Assembly (NCBI RefSeq): GCF_905475465.1
Contig: NC_062239.1
Coordinates: 6,634,001-6,698,000, forward strand
Reading direction: 5' to 3'
Length of the DNA stretch: 64,000 bases
DNA from: Pieris napi
Lineage: Eukaryota > Arthropoda > Insecta > Lepidoptera > Pieridae
The position numbers and the translations under genes were made by a program. This document shows, piece after piece, positions 43,606 through 55,500 of this stretch. Every line of letters begins with the position of its first letter. Within the stretch, counting starts at the first letter, position 1. The notes under the pieces were generated by a model that made no database searches, had not been told where the DNA came from, and worked only from the letters and a program-made list of their open reading frames with translations.

Positions 43606-43784
43606 GTGTTACAAATAACTTAACCGTTCTTATTATTAAGACGTTATGATAATTAATATGACATTTCCATGCCTAAATCTATATATGGCTGACTGTGGGA
43701 TTTTTTTTTAATTAATCCATTTGAATGTATGTACCACGTTCTTTGCAAATAAACTATTTATTACGTACAGAATACATATTCATT

Positions 43785-43856
43785 AATTTGTGCACAGCCG
43801 TGATTCGAACGCACAAACTTCAGAGGCATACGCTCAAGCTAGACCGACACTGCTCT
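43785..43856 (-). repeat. SINE family A, head fragment
   Basis: TGTGCACAGCCGTGATTCGAACGCAC followed by CGACACTGCTC, the reverse of the tRNA-like head with its B-box. Only ~70 bases remain. Confidence 0.6.
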
Positions 43857-44302
43857 CTTCATAGTATTAGTCTAAAGGTTTCATATATTATTTACAACCA
43901 TCGCGCCCCAAGTTTTCGTGTAATATTGGCATTATAATTTCAAATCAAAATACGCGTATCTGAGTAAAAACAACTTGAAACTTGTTGATTCTCCCCCAAC
44001 AAGGAAATAATAAACCCTTCCCCACGAAAACGACGCGAAGAATTTATTGCGCGCCCATAAATATTAAAAAGTTTCCGAGCATAAATCACGACTTTTAATA
44101 TTACCTTTTAAACATATGGCGCAATATTGCTTTTCTTATAATAAAAATATACAGGTATTGAAACGTTCAAGAAAGTATCTTACAGAAATATTTTCGTTGA
44201 ACCAATTCCTTCAGCGATAGCGTAACATTAATGGCATACGAGTGGTAAATAAATAGATACATATTTCAACACATTTGCGTTTAAACGTTTTTATAAGCGT
44301 CC
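43857..44302. other. Gene-free, possible conserved non-coding DNA
   Basis: About 43960-44250 is a mixed-composition stretch (CCCCCAACAAGG, CCCCACGAAAACGACGCGAAG, TTATTGCGCGCCC) with no open frame. It looks less decayed than the repeats around it. Function unknown. Confidence 0.25.
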
Positions 44303-44500
44303 AGTGAACAGACGCTAATTAAAGATTTAAGTTGGCACTTGGTAGTACCGGTCACCCCAGAACTGGTGATTTCACTTAACGAATGAGTAAGGCAATAATG
44401 AGAGGAAATGTTGCAAGTATTAAAGGTACACGACCACCGGACCAAACTTTTTAAATTCGTTTGAATTTTCTATTTATCCATTTTTTAATTATTATTACTA
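44303..44500 (+). pseudogene. RLE-type LINE 3' fragment, family 2
   Basis: AAGTTGGCACTTGGTAGTACCGG, ACCCCAGAACTGGTG, AACGAATGAGTAAGG and AGTATTAAAGGTACACGACC align with 35905-36030. Frames are broken; the 3' UTR continues to about 44500. Confidence 0.65.
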
Positions 44501-45357
44501 TGTAAGTTAAGAATATTGTAAATAGGTACTGTATATTTGAATGTTTTAAATAAACATTAATAGATTCCATTTATAACAGTATATAATGAGAATAATTATT
44601 GTCTTTCATTTATTCAAGTAACTAAACATAACAATCCAATATACAGTATTTACAATTTTCTTAACCTACATGGAAATAACAAAAATAATTAAAAATTAAT
44701 TAAATTAGCCTAAAATTGATTTCTGCGCTTCTTAATCTGGTCAAATATGTACCATATGAACCGTAGCATTCTAAGCACTTAAAATGAAAAATACATTTAG
44801 AATTGGCAGACTCTAGATTTCCTCCCATTAATAAAAAACTTAAAATGTAAAAGCATGAATGTTTGATCCTAATCGCTTTGGTGTTGCTACGAATTAATCA
44901 ACGAGACGATTGTTTTATTAAAGTTTAAATAATTAAAGATGTTGCTAGTGTTTTGTCTTCTGTGTACTACTATTATTGTTTTCGTTTTCTTTTTAGTTGT
45001 GTTATAAACTACTTTAAAACAAATCTTATCTGTGAAACAATTTAAGGACACTTCTATATTTTTTGTACATATCTTGTATTGCTGATGTGCCTGTCAAGTT
45101 TTCCTTATTGATAAATAAATAACTAATAAACTGTTTATGAAGGTGTAAAAGTAAGATGAAAAATATGTTCTTTAATTTAAAAGTAAATACACATACCGAC
45201 AGAAATCTTGATTACTCATTAAATCGAAAAGCAAGGCAAATTATCTAAATTTCTGAACGAAAAAGGTGGAATATTTTTTTTTCGTATTTGTCGATGGTTA
45301 TAACTTATAACAGTACGTATCCTAATTCTACAGTTCCATAGTCCAATAAAATCCTCA
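44501..45357. other. Spacer left of the RTE-like element
   Basis: AT-rich with no coding exon or shared repeat. Confidence 0.4.
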
Positions 45358-45732
45358 TAATCCGTTCACTTATACCGTTTCCGGCTGTCATACTGTAAGC
45401 ATCGTAATTGTGTAGCTCCGTAATATTGAGTGCTAAAAAATAATTTCGTACACTGTTCTTGAGACTGCGACGTCACAAAACACAAATCGAAGTGTCGTCC
45501 GTGTAGTGGAACTACCGATTTCACACAATATCACGTAAGTTCTTGAATTTCAACAAAAGTATCTCCAAAAAGTGATAATTAGAGGTTAGAAATTCACCAA
45601 TCATATTGAGCATAGACAAAAGATCAATGACATTGACACTTGTCACAGTAACAGCTAACTAGTGTTGCCAGAGCAAGTAAATAAAAACTACCACTAATTA
45701 CGTTCCATAACACGCAGATTTAGTTTACAAGA

Positions 45733-46497
45733 ATGGAGGATCAGTTTCAACTATTGTTTGATAAAATGAAGAATGAAATCTTGAACCAAACAATAGAATT
45801 GAAAGATTCGATAACAAATAATATAATGGAGAGATTAGACGAAAAACTTCAACCTATTATAACAGAAAATAGAAACTTAAAAATAAAAGTAGAAAATCTC
45901 GAAAAGGAAGTAGAAAGTTTAAAAAGAGGAAAGAAGCAAAACAATTTGATAATGTTTGGAGTAAATGAAGGCGAAAGGTCTACACAAGAATTAATACAAA
46001 ATACAATACATATTTTCAAAACTGACCTTGACATACAATTACAAGAACATGAGATAAACAAAATATATCGTCTAGGAAAGGGAAAGTCTTCTGGAAAACC
46101 AAGACCAATTCTGATTTCCTTTACGAGCGAATGGAAGAAGAATGAAGTTATGGGAAAGAAGAAAAACTTCAAAAATGTATATGTTACAGAAGACTACACA
46201 AAGGAAGTAATAGAGAAAAGGAAAACGTTGCAGGCGCAGCTAAAAGAGGAGAGAGAAAAGGGAAATATCGCGTACCTGAAATTTGACAAACTAGTAGTAA
46301 AAGAAAAAAATACTAACATAAATAAGGAAAAGCGCAAAAGAGAAACATCATCATCCCCACAAAACAATGCTCAACCAAGGAAACAACAAACTCTAATGCC
46401 GCCGATTAACAATAGACCAAATGCTTTCGACGTAATGAGGATTAGAGCTAATTCTCTTTCGTCTTTTCCCGCTAAGACAACAACTAACAAAGAATAA
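45733..46497 (+). CDS. LINE ORF1, coiled-coil RNA-binding protein
   Basis: 254 residues. The N-terminal ~85 are a charged helix with a heptad pattern (LKIKVENLEKEVESLKRG at 50-67), probably for trimer or dimer formation. Next comes an RRM-like stretch starting NNLIMFGVNEGE, then RPILISFTSEWKKNEV, the arrangement seen in L1-type ORF1 proteins. The tail is Lys-rich and then low complexity. It would package the element RNA. It is followed 39 bases later by ORF2, whose translation probably relies on reinitiation. The role is inferred from layout and fold pattern. Confidence 0.85.
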   Translation: MEDQFQLLFDKMKNEILNQTIELKDSITNNIMERLDEKLQPIITENRNLKIKVENLEKEVESLKRGKKQNNLIMFGVNEGERSTQELIQNTIHIFKTDLDIQLQEHEINKIYRLGKGKSSGKPRPILISFTSEWKKNEVMGKKKNFKNVYVTEDYTKEVIEKRKTLQAQLKEEREKGNIAYLKFDKLVVKEKNTNINKEKRKRETSSSPQNNAQPRKQQTLMPPINNRPNAFDVMRIRANSLSSFPAKTTTNKE

Positions 46498-46536
46498 CAA
46501 TTAACTGTCGGTAAACGGAAAAATAAACAGCTCAAC

Positions 46537-49503
46537 ATGAACCAACATAAAATAACAAAACAAAATACTTCCCCAAGCCGACTGGTCATCGTGGGGAAAA
46601 ATGACCACGACCCTCTAAAGGAAAAAAATAACACTAACATGAAAAATAACACTAACATGAAAAACAAAGTAAATGACATCCACATAGCAACTATTAACTG
46701 TCGATCTCTTAGAACACCTGAAAAACTCCAAGAACTAGAGCTGGCAATAGAAGAGTTAAAGTGGGATATTATAGGTATTAGCGAAATGCGCAGATTTGGA
46801 GAAGGTATAGAAAACCATGGCAAATACGTACTACATTATAAAGGGGAGACGCCCGGGCTGTATGGAGTTGGATTCATGGTGAAAGCAAATCTAGTCAACA
46901 ACATAGAAGAACTTAGTGGATTCTCGGAACGTATTGCAATCCTTAATATAAAACTGCCCGTGAACGGAGATAAAGAAGAGAGATGGTCTATTATACAGGC
47001 ATATTCACCAACTGAATCTGATAAAAAAGAGGACGTAAAAACAATTGAGGAATTCTATGAAAATCTCCAAAACGCTATTGATAACGCACACAAAAACGTC
47101 ATCGTGATGGGAGACTTTAATGGACAAATTGGGATTCAAAATAGTGGGGAAGAAAATACCATAGGAAACTATGGGTATGGAAATAGAAGCAAAAACGGAA
47201 CAAGACTAGTAAACTTTGCACTGGAAAACAGATTAAGTATTCTAAACAGTTTTTATAAAAGGAAACCATCAAAAAAATGGACATGGATCTCACCCAATGG
47301 ACAATATAGGAATGAAATCGATTTTATTATGTCTAATAATAGAAAAGCCTTCAAGAACATTTCGATCATAAACAATTTAAACTTCCACACAGACCATAGG
47401 ATGGTTCGAGTTGCGATGTCAGGAATGTTCAAGAAAACAAGACGATTTCAAAATAAACAATTAGCGGTACAATACTCAGGTGACCCTAAACTATTACTTA
47501 ATAATCTTCAAACATCTCTAGATGCCGCGGAATTAGAGAAGAAAGAATATCCATCGATACAAGAAAAATACAACCTATTACTAAATCAACTAAAAACAGT
47601 AACCAGAAAAACAAACAAAAGTATCAAGAAAGAAGTCTCACTTACAATCAAACAATTATTACAAGAACGAAAAGAACTTTTACGACAAAAGGAAATTAAA
47701 GGAAACCGCCAAAGAGTAACAGAAGTAAGCAAAAAGATCAGTGAACAACTTAGGAAAGAAAGAAAAACTAAAAGATCTAATACAATGAAAAGTTACATAG
47801 AAAAGACAGGAGGAATAAAAAAGGCATTGAAGGAGTTAAACTACAAAAAGGACTGGATACCAAGTATGAGAAAGAAAGATGGCAATAATACAGGTAAAAG
47901 ACTCGAAATATTAAAAATCGCTACAGAATTCTACCGAAACTTATACCGAAGTCAAAAAGAGAAAGACACTATAAAAGAAAACGACGAAATAACTAATGAA
48001 GAATATATACCGGAAATAATGAAGGAAGAAACCATAAAAGCAATAAATACACAAAAACTCGATAAAGCCCCTGGATCTGATCTTGTTACAAACGAACTTC
48101 TAAAAGCAACGTTACCAGTAATCGCTCCAAGACTTACAGATATATTTAATGAAATTATCAAAACGGAAAACATTCCAGAGGATTGGACAAAATCTACAAT
48201 TATACTACTACATAAAAAAGGTGACAAAGGAGATATAGCAAATTACAGACCAATCAGTTTAATGTCCAATATTTACAAAGTGTTTTCAAAAATAATATTA
48301 TCTAGAATCACAAACACACTTGAAGAAAATCAACCCAAAGAACAAGCTGGATTCCGTAGACATTTTTCAACAATAGACCACATACACGCCCTTAGACAAA
48401 TACTCCAGAAATTTAAAGAATATAACAAAATTTACTACATAGGGTTCGTGGATTTCAACAAAGCATTCGACACACTTGAACATAGATTTATCTGGGACGC
48501 ACTAAAAGATCAAGGCGTACATGCAAAATACATACGGATACTGAAAAACGTATACACAAAAAGCACCGCACAAGTAAAACTAGAATCTATAGGCGAAGAA
48601 TTTCCGGTTGAGAGAGGTGTACGCCAGGGAGACCCAATTTCACCAAAAATATTTGCAGCAGTTCTGGAAATGATATTCAGAAATCTGGATTGGACGAATA
48701 AAGGACTAAATATAAATGGCGAAAATCTGAGTCACCTACGCTTTGCAGACGACCTAATCTTATTTTCGGAAAACCCGAAAACCCTAAAGGAAATGTTGCA
48801 ACAGTTAGCGGAAGAAAGTAAGAAGGCAGGCCTGTCAATGAACTTAACGAAAACAAAAGTAATGTCTAACTCCTCACAAACAGAGTCCATAACAGTAAAT
48901 GATGAAGAAATAGAGTATGTAAAGGAGTATGTGTATTTGGGACAGTTAATATCTACTGAGGAATGTATGCAAAAAGAAATAGAAAGAAGAATAACTAATA
49001 CTTGGAAGAGATATTGGTCACTCAGTGAAGTCATGAAGAACCAGGATATGTCTATGAGGAACAAGAGGAGAATATACAATATGTGTATCTTACCATGCTT
49101 ACTATATGGGTGCCAAACATGGGCATTGACAGAAGAACAAGCAAGGAAAATAAAAGTTTGTCAGAATGGAATGGAGAGAAGCACAATAGGAATTAAAAGA
49201 AAAGACCGAGTTAAACTAAAATGTATCAAAAACAAAACAAAATTTAAGAATGCATACACAACATACAGGTGCTTAAAGTGGAGGTGGGCTGGACATATGA
49301 TAAGAGAGAAGAAGGAGAAATGGACGAGAATAATAACAGAATGGCAACCACGAGATAGTAAAAGAAACAGAGGCAGACAGACTAGAAGATGGGAGGACGA
49401 CATCAAAAAAGTGGCGGGCCCAATATGGACGCGCATAGCGAAAAATAGAACAGAGTGGAAATCTTTAGAGGAGGCCTATGTCGAAAGACAAGCTGAAATG
49501 TAG
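46537..49503 (+). CDS. LINE ORF2, AP endonuclease-reverse transcriptase
   Basis: 988 residues. The N-terminal exonuclease/endonuclease/phosphatase domain has ATINCRSL, GISEM (E83), GDFN (D193, N195) and TDHR (D286, H287), which make the nick. The RT has the block APGSDLVTNELLK, YRPISL, motif A VDFNKAF (D639), motif B VRQGDPISP and motif C FADD (D738, D739), then LSMNLTKTKVM and the thumb. The C-terminus has the RWAGHMIR and GRQTRRWEDDIKK motifs that mark insect RTE-like ORFs, often annotated as craniofacial development protein 2-like. All catalytic residues are present and no frame break is seen. The RTE clade is inferred from these C-terminal motifs and the tandem-repeat 3' end. Confidence 0.93.
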   Translation: MNQHKITKQNTSPSRLVIVGKNDHDPLKEKNNTNMKNNTNMKNKVNDIHIATINCRSLRTPEKLQELELAIEELKWDIIGISEMRRFGEGIENHGKYVLHYKGETPGLYGVGFMVKANLVNNIEELSGFSERIAILNIKLPVNGDKEERWSIIQAYSPTESDKKEDVKTIEEFYENLQNAIDNAHKNVIVMGDFNGQIGIQNSGEENTIGNYGYGNRSKNGTRLVNFALENRLSILNSFYKRKPSKKWTWISPNGQYRNEIDFIMSNNRKAFKNISIINNLNFHTDHRMVRVAMSGMFKKTRRFQNKQLAVQYSGDPKLLLNNLQTSLDAAELEKKEYPSIQEKYNLLLNQLKTVTRKTNKSIKKEVSLTIKQLLQERKELLRQKEIKGNRQRVTEVSKKISEQLRKERKTKRSNTMKSYIEKTGGIKKALKELNYKKDWIPSMRKKDGNNTGKRLEILKIATEFYRNLYRSQKEKDTIKENDEITNEEYIPEIMKEETIKAINTQKLDKAPGSDLVTNELLKATLPVIAPRLTDIFNEIIKTENIPEDWTKSTIILLHKKGDKGDIANYRPISLMSNIYKVFSKIILSRITNTLEENQPKEQAGFRRHFSTIDHIHALRQILQKFKEYNKIYYIGFVDFNKAFDTLEHRFIWDALKDQGVHAKYIRILKNVYTKSTAQVKLESIGEEFPVERGVRQGDPISPKIFAAVLEMIFRNLDWTNKGLNINGENLSHLRFADDLILFSENPKTLKEMLQQLAEESKKAGLSMNLTKTKVMSNSSQTESITVNDEEIEYVKEYVYLGQLISTEECMQKEIERRITNTWKRYWSLSEVMKNQDMSMRNKRRIYNMCILPCLLYGCQTWALTEEQARKIKVCQNGMERSTIGIKRKDRVKLKCIKNKTKFKNAYTTYRCLKWRWAGHMIREKKEKWTRIITEWQPRDSKRNRGRQTRRWEDDIKKVAGPIWTRIAKNRTEWKSLEEAYVERQAEM

Positions 49504-49651
49504 AAACGACCGTTTACCGATACCGGATTTATGAAAAGAAAAGAAACTGTTAAAAGTTATAAACGTATTTGTAAGAAAAATTACTGTAAAAATAAGTTCA
49601 GCAATAAAGGCTATTTTATTTTATTTTTATTTTATTTTAATCCGTTCACTT

Positions 49652-50746
49652 TAAAGTTGAAAAGAACAAAATGCTCGCTGCTTCAATAGCCGTGCAAACA
49701 TTAATCTCAGAGGGATTACGCTAACCGCAAACTGGGGAGATTAGTAAAACCGAAATGCGAGCAAACAAAAATTCAATCCGCTATGATTGTCGTTCCACAA
49801 AAGAAACCATTAGGCGAAGTTCGCGGGCGGTAAGTCTATAGTCTATGGATCTCCATGGAAATCAGCGGATGGCGACTTTTGATTAATTAGCGCTATTCTT
49901 TCCACCCTGAGACAGCGTCGCGCGGCTAACTCGAAAACAACATGGCGGCGGCAACTTATTTCTTTTAATAGAATATCGTATTACAGCCTTAGAATTTACC
50001 ACAGAGTTTATAGAGTTTTGACACAGAATACATATTTTAATATAAAAACCCCCTTGCGAGGGGTTATTTTGTCGTATTGTTTAACTATATTTTTTAAATC
50101 GCCCTCGTATAAGGTGACATAACCTTATATATATTTTTATAAAATTGTAATTAATTACATATAAGTTATTTTAAATTATTATAAAACATACTAGTATTTT
50201 CTATAACACCTAATTGAAGGAGTATAAAATTACGTTATATTTCCTGTTAATAAATCCTTCTTGCTATAATCTTCCTTTATTTGTTTGAAAGACAACGGGT
50301 GGTCGAGAATATTGGAATGGATTAAACTCCCCGCTGTTCCGATACTAATTAATACCCAACTTGTTCGTATCTCTTTCAATGTCTAATTGTTTTTAAAAGA
50401 GAGCCTTGTTAATTTGTCGTTTGTGGGGCTTTGTGGCGAAGTTTAATTTTGGAAGAATTAATTGTTATTAGATGTTTAAAAGTTACAGCGCTTGCAAATT
50501 ACGCTATAGAATTTCAATACCGTTAATATATACCGTTAAGCGTAGCTTAACTCAAGAACACGTTGAAGTTAAATCCGGAGGATTTAATATCTAAAAAAGT
50601 AATAATTTCAAAGACAATATTTAACTGCACTTATACATTTTAATACGGTTTTTAATAATAGACAAAGTGATTTGGAACAGAGGAAGGTTTACATTATCTA
50701 TGTAAGGTAGAGTTATTATACATTCTGCGTACAATGTAGCATAGAC
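49652..50746. other. Gene-free, possible conserved non-coding DNA
   Basis: About 49680-49980 and 50270-50480 have balanced composition (AACGGGTGGTCGAG, CTCCCCGCTGTTCC, GGGGCTTTGTGGCG) without open frames and unlike the repeats. Conservation cannot be tested here. Confidence 0.25.
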
Positions 50747-53744
50747 CTGGGGGTCTAGCCAAGATGGCTTAACAGTAGTGTATGTAGAAAGTCGAAAACT
50801 AAATTTGTATGAAAATGACAGCTCGTGTCGACAGTCGGTAGCCAAGGCCCTAAAGGCGTGAGTCGGGATACAATAAGCGACGCCATGACAGTGCTACGAA
50901 AAGACACACATTAACGCTTACGCTATTCGGTAGCCAACGGCCAATTAATGTTTCGGCAGTGTAGAAAAAACGGCGTTTCTCCGCCATGTTTTAGCGTGAT
51001 CTCAAAAGCTGCTGTTTGCAATATTTAAGTACAACTATTGCCATCTTTAACGGCTACCGTTTTAAAAACATGTCATATTTTGGACGTTTTAACGAAATGG
51101 TTTTAATTTGTTATCTGTCTTTTTTTAACGTTCTCGTGTAATTATAATAATTTAAACTAGAGTTAATATTTTTAAGTTAAGAGTTTTAGTTTTTCTATGT
51201 GAATCAATGCGAGGATAACATAATAGACACAAATAAATATGAAAATATCAAGAAAATCAGCAAATTAGTAGAGGTAAATCCTAGTTATATTGGATATCTC
51301 TTATTGATATTTATATTGCATGTAAGTTCATGAAATTGTTCTTTAATTTGAAAAATACATATACCGTTTAATATTGCATATATTATGTAATCACAAAGTA
51401 AAATTATTGTACATTTTATTTGTATATTTCAGATGATAAAGCAGTCACTAATGAACATAATTAGAAGTTCTAAATATAATAATCAAATAAAGTGGATTTA
51501 TAGGTACTTCATGAACTTTGGAAATATAAAATCTAGTGAGCAATACTAAGGAATGGTAAGCAGATATTTTCTTTAATTATTTACTAAGTTTATATACTAG
51601 AGAAGTTATTATAATATTGTTAATGAATGAGAAGTTTGAATTCAAGTCCTTTGGGAGTTACTGACATTGTTTGGTTATTAAGAACTTTAATTGACAATAA
51701 GCAGCAGTGACAAATTAAGTATATTTTTAAGTTTAGAATTAAGTAAAGAGTTTTAATACTAAAGTTACCTATTGAACAAAGCTTGGGCCGATCTTACAGT
51801 TTAGTTTGTCAGTTTTCTATTTGATCAAAGTACTAACTAAAATATTTTTTTCAGAAAAAGAGAAGCTATGGAGTATGAAATAATGGTTGGTTAAGTAACA
51901 TTACCTCAAGAACAGGAAACAGTAACTGAAACTATGTTCTTCTACATTTAATCTTAATAAGTTCAGCAGTTTGAATGTTAATGAGACATTATTATATACA
52001 AACTGCGTTTGTAGATTTTGGGAAGAATTATATCTTTACAATAACTATTATTATTTACAATTGTTGTGTTAAGGAAACAATCACTATTTTTTTAATCGCC
52101 CAGGATGTATTCATAGTAACTGTAGGTATCATAGTAATTTTATGAAATCATCACAACATCTAACGCTAGGTTTTCTGAATTGAACATTTTTTTTGTTTAT
52201 AACAGCACACAAACAAGATATTGACATTGCTGCAAACTAACACTTACATTTATTAGTTCATTATCTACATATATAAATATGAATACATCTACATTAGGTA
52301 GTAATGCATTTAATTTGATGCACCTGTGTGTGTTCAGTAGTAATGTCTGTATTGTTTAATAAGTTGTTACATATGCTTATTTTTCTATGTAGACTGCAAT
52401 AAGGAAGATATTTGGTGCCTTATTTTAATAAAAAAATAACCATAACTGAAACATTTTTATTTTGCTACCTGTTTGTTTAATATTCCTAACTATTAGTAGG
52501 TATGGGTCATTCATATATGCATTATCTGTATATTCTTGTAAAATAAACTAATATTGTGAACCACTTTAATGGCTTTTCCTACTAAAGAAGACATAGGTAA
52601 ATTACCAAAAATAAAACTGACAAATACCATAACATACAATGTTTATTCATTTCTTACTTAAACAGATTTTGCATTTACATATTCACTAGTAGCAAATCAC
52701 TGATATAACCAAAAGTTAATTGACATAAATATTAACTTAAAATAAGCATCAAACTTAAATTTATATCTAAGATGTTGGATCATCAATATGGAGTCAAAGG
52801 TTGATTAAGGGTTATAATTTAAGACTAAGTTTCTATTTTATAATTTTAATTAATCCCTCTTTTTTTATAAATATATTATAAACAATCAACCTTTATGACT
52901 CTAACTTAAACTGAAATTGTTTGATGGACATAAACAGAGATAATTCCAACTAGTAGCAAATCACTAATAAAATCTACACATTTATAAAAATCTGCTTTGA
53001 AATTGACATTAAAAATGTTCAAGCACAAACACCAAACCTAATTAAAGCTTAAATCAAACTCTAATTTCAGTGTTCACACTAGTCTACGTTTCTATTGTTT
53101 TTAAATTCCTTGGACTTTATCAACTTCTAGTCAACCTTATTTTCACTCTTTATTTATCGATCCACAGTACTATTTCTATTGTTTCTTCTAAGCGGTAAAA
53201 AAATATGTTGCTTCTTCATTTTGCAGATTAGTTGTGAGGTCAAAACTCAAATCCTAAAAATATCAAAGTACCTACTACTAATTATTATTATATATCGCGA
53301 TTATGCAATTTCAAAATATTGTATTTATTTGTAGCCTTTTATTTCTGAGAAAACATGTAACAAAACATAATTAATTTAAACATGCAATTAAAATTCATAT
53401 ATTCACTTTGCACCTTCCGTAAATTCCACTTAAATCGAAAATTGTTCCAACCTTGCTGACATTCTAATGTCCCTTTTGCAGCTTCCAATTGCAAATTTAC
53501 AATAATATTGTAAAGTTTTAACTTCTATTTGTTTATAAAAGTGACATTAGGAATACATTTAATCCAGAGACAATATGACGGAATAAGGTGCTACGAACAG
53601 CAGCTCGCATCTACGCTGTCGACTTTGCGGTAATGTATCGACATGCCTCTTGGCTACGAACGAAGCGTTTTCGACAGTACAATTACGCAAAAGCGGTAGT
53701 GTATGTAGAATACTTTTCGACACCAATATGGCTAGACCCCCTGG
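50747..53744. mobile_element. Possible 3-kb TIR element without coding capacity
   Basis: The left end CCTGGGGGTCTAGCCA (50747-50762) matches the reverse complement of the right end at 53729-53744 in 15 of 16 bases. Both subterminal regions also hold GTAGTGTATGTAGAA and GTCGAAAAC-type motifs and are GC-rich (ACGCTGTCGACTTTGCGG, GCGACGCCATGACAG). The ~2.4-kb interior is AT-rich with no ORF. No clear duplication; it could be two separate solo ends. Confidence 0.45.
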
Positions 53745-55310
53745 AGGTTAGGGCTGGTCGCAAATTAATGGATCTTAGACTTTTTCTTCATAATGTATAT
53801 ATTTTATTATAACCGCTAAGCAAAAAAAATATTATTTTTGACCGAATACGGCAATAATTACTTGAATTGCAACATTGTTAGCAATGTGACACGTCAACGA
53901 AGCATGTAATCATCGTAGACAGCCGACACGTATTTATCAAATGAAATTAGTGGTAGAGAACAAAACCACTAAAAATCGGGGGTTACACCCTCACGACATA
54001 ATTATATTGCGTAACCTTGTATGTGTAAAGGGGCTGATGATCATTGATTCAGTTCTGAATTATACCGGCGTGGTACTAATGGCTATATTGCAAAAGACTT
54101 ATAGGTGACGAGAGTATGAATGCACCAATTCATTTTATTTAATTCTCAATAAGGAAAACTGATAGACACATCACAAATGCAAGATATTTAAAAAAATATA
54201 CGAGTGGTTATGATTTTATAAGTATCCTTTAATTGTGTCACAGATAAGATTTTTTTGTAAAATATGAACAATTCAACTAAAAATAAAAATAAACAATAAT
54301 AGGCACGAAAGTGTAAACATTTATACTGGGATATAATTACAAATTCATAATGCGATATGAGAAAGTCAAAAGTAATTTTCACATCTTTGAACTGCCAAAA
54401 TTGCTGACTCGATCGGATAAAAAGCAGAGGGGTTTTCTGTTAATTGCATTAATTCTAAATAGGTACCTCGCTTATTAAATATCGTGTACTACCGTAATGT
54501 ATACTTAAACACATTTAAAGGCAATATATGTACATAATATATTGTTACTCCTAAGTTGACGCCTGTGGTCTGTGTAAATGTCTTTTAGGGCCCTAATTTC
54601 ACATATTAACAAACGGCACTGCGAGGGGCAATCAAATGTCACTGTCACGGCGAATTCAGAAATGGCCGCGATTAGTCGCGGTGTAGGGCGATATTAAAAA
54701 TGTCAAGACATCTAAGTAAATAGATTTCATTGGTGTGCTATTTATCTGTGTTGCTGTGTTGCTTATGTCGGTAGAGTTTTTACTAATTATTAATTAATTT
54801 AAATACAAAAAAAAAATTTATAACTAAAACATTAATCCCATCTGTCAGAAGCGTAATACTAGTTGCGATTTTTACATTACAATGAAGAAATTTGTTTTCG
54901 ATTTTGTGTCTCTTTTTATATAATTTACCGATCATATTAAAATCTCTCTGATCTTATCATCTTAGCATATTTCGTAATCATTTGTTGAGCATATCTCGGT
55001 CCCTGTGAGTGACGCGTGTCTAACATCTGTACGATGTATAAAGTTACATTTCATTGAAGATACACTCTGTATGACACAAATAGGGTGACATCGAAATGAT
55101 CCCAGTCCTCTATCAGTCAATCTATCATTTATAAAAAAAAAAAATAACTTAATTACGACGTGCATCACATAAATGGCTTCGTACCTAAATGATTTAATAA
55201 ATTATAAAGGAGTTTGATTGCGGAGAAAATAGAAACAAGAATATATTGTTTGTAATGTTTTGCCACTGATGTACGAGGGCCTAGCCATCGTCTTATAAGA
55301 ATAACGTATC
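53745..55310. other. Gene-free stretch
   Basis: No coding exon recognised. GGGCAATCAAATGTCACTGTCACGG near 54618 is richer in G+C but has no known counterpart in the window. Confidence 0.4.
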
Positions 55311-55500
55311 AAAAAGTAAAAAATCATTTTATCATATAGGTAACACAATGTACCTAATAACCTACACTTATGATCGTCAAAAAAATGTGTATGTGTATGA
55401 AATGTTTCTAACTTTACATTAAGTGCCAGTTCTCAAATCAAGGGCGTAGAACGGAAGAGAAGAACTGGCAATAAACTCTCGGCCACTCTTTTTAAGCGTA
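55311..55500 (+). repeat. Repeat family C, copy 4
   Basis: Same order as 38155-38410: AAATCATTTTATCATATAGGTAA, ACACTTATGATCGTCAAAAAAA, TGCCAGTTCTCAAATCAAGG, AAGAACTGGCAATAAACTCTC, CCACTCTTTTTAAGCG. Confidence 0.65.

Larger units (their letters stand above)
45358..49651 (+). mobile_element. Full-length RTE-like non-LTR retrotransposon with 14-bp duplication
   Basis: TAATCCGTTCACTT occurs at 45358-45371 and again at 49638-49651, exactly bracketing a 4266-base element (45372-49637): 361-base 5' UTR, ORF1 (45733-46497), 39-base gap, ORF2 (46537-49503), and a short 3' UTR with AATAAA ending in TTTTA/TTTTTA repeats instead of poly-A. Such short tandem ends are typical of RTE-type LINEs. Both ORFs are intact and the duplication is perfect, so the insertion is young and may be competent. 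Confidence 0.92.

Noticed and set aside
45849..49436. Antisense frames of 91-150 codons
   Set aside because: Shadows of the intact LINE ORF1 and ORF2.
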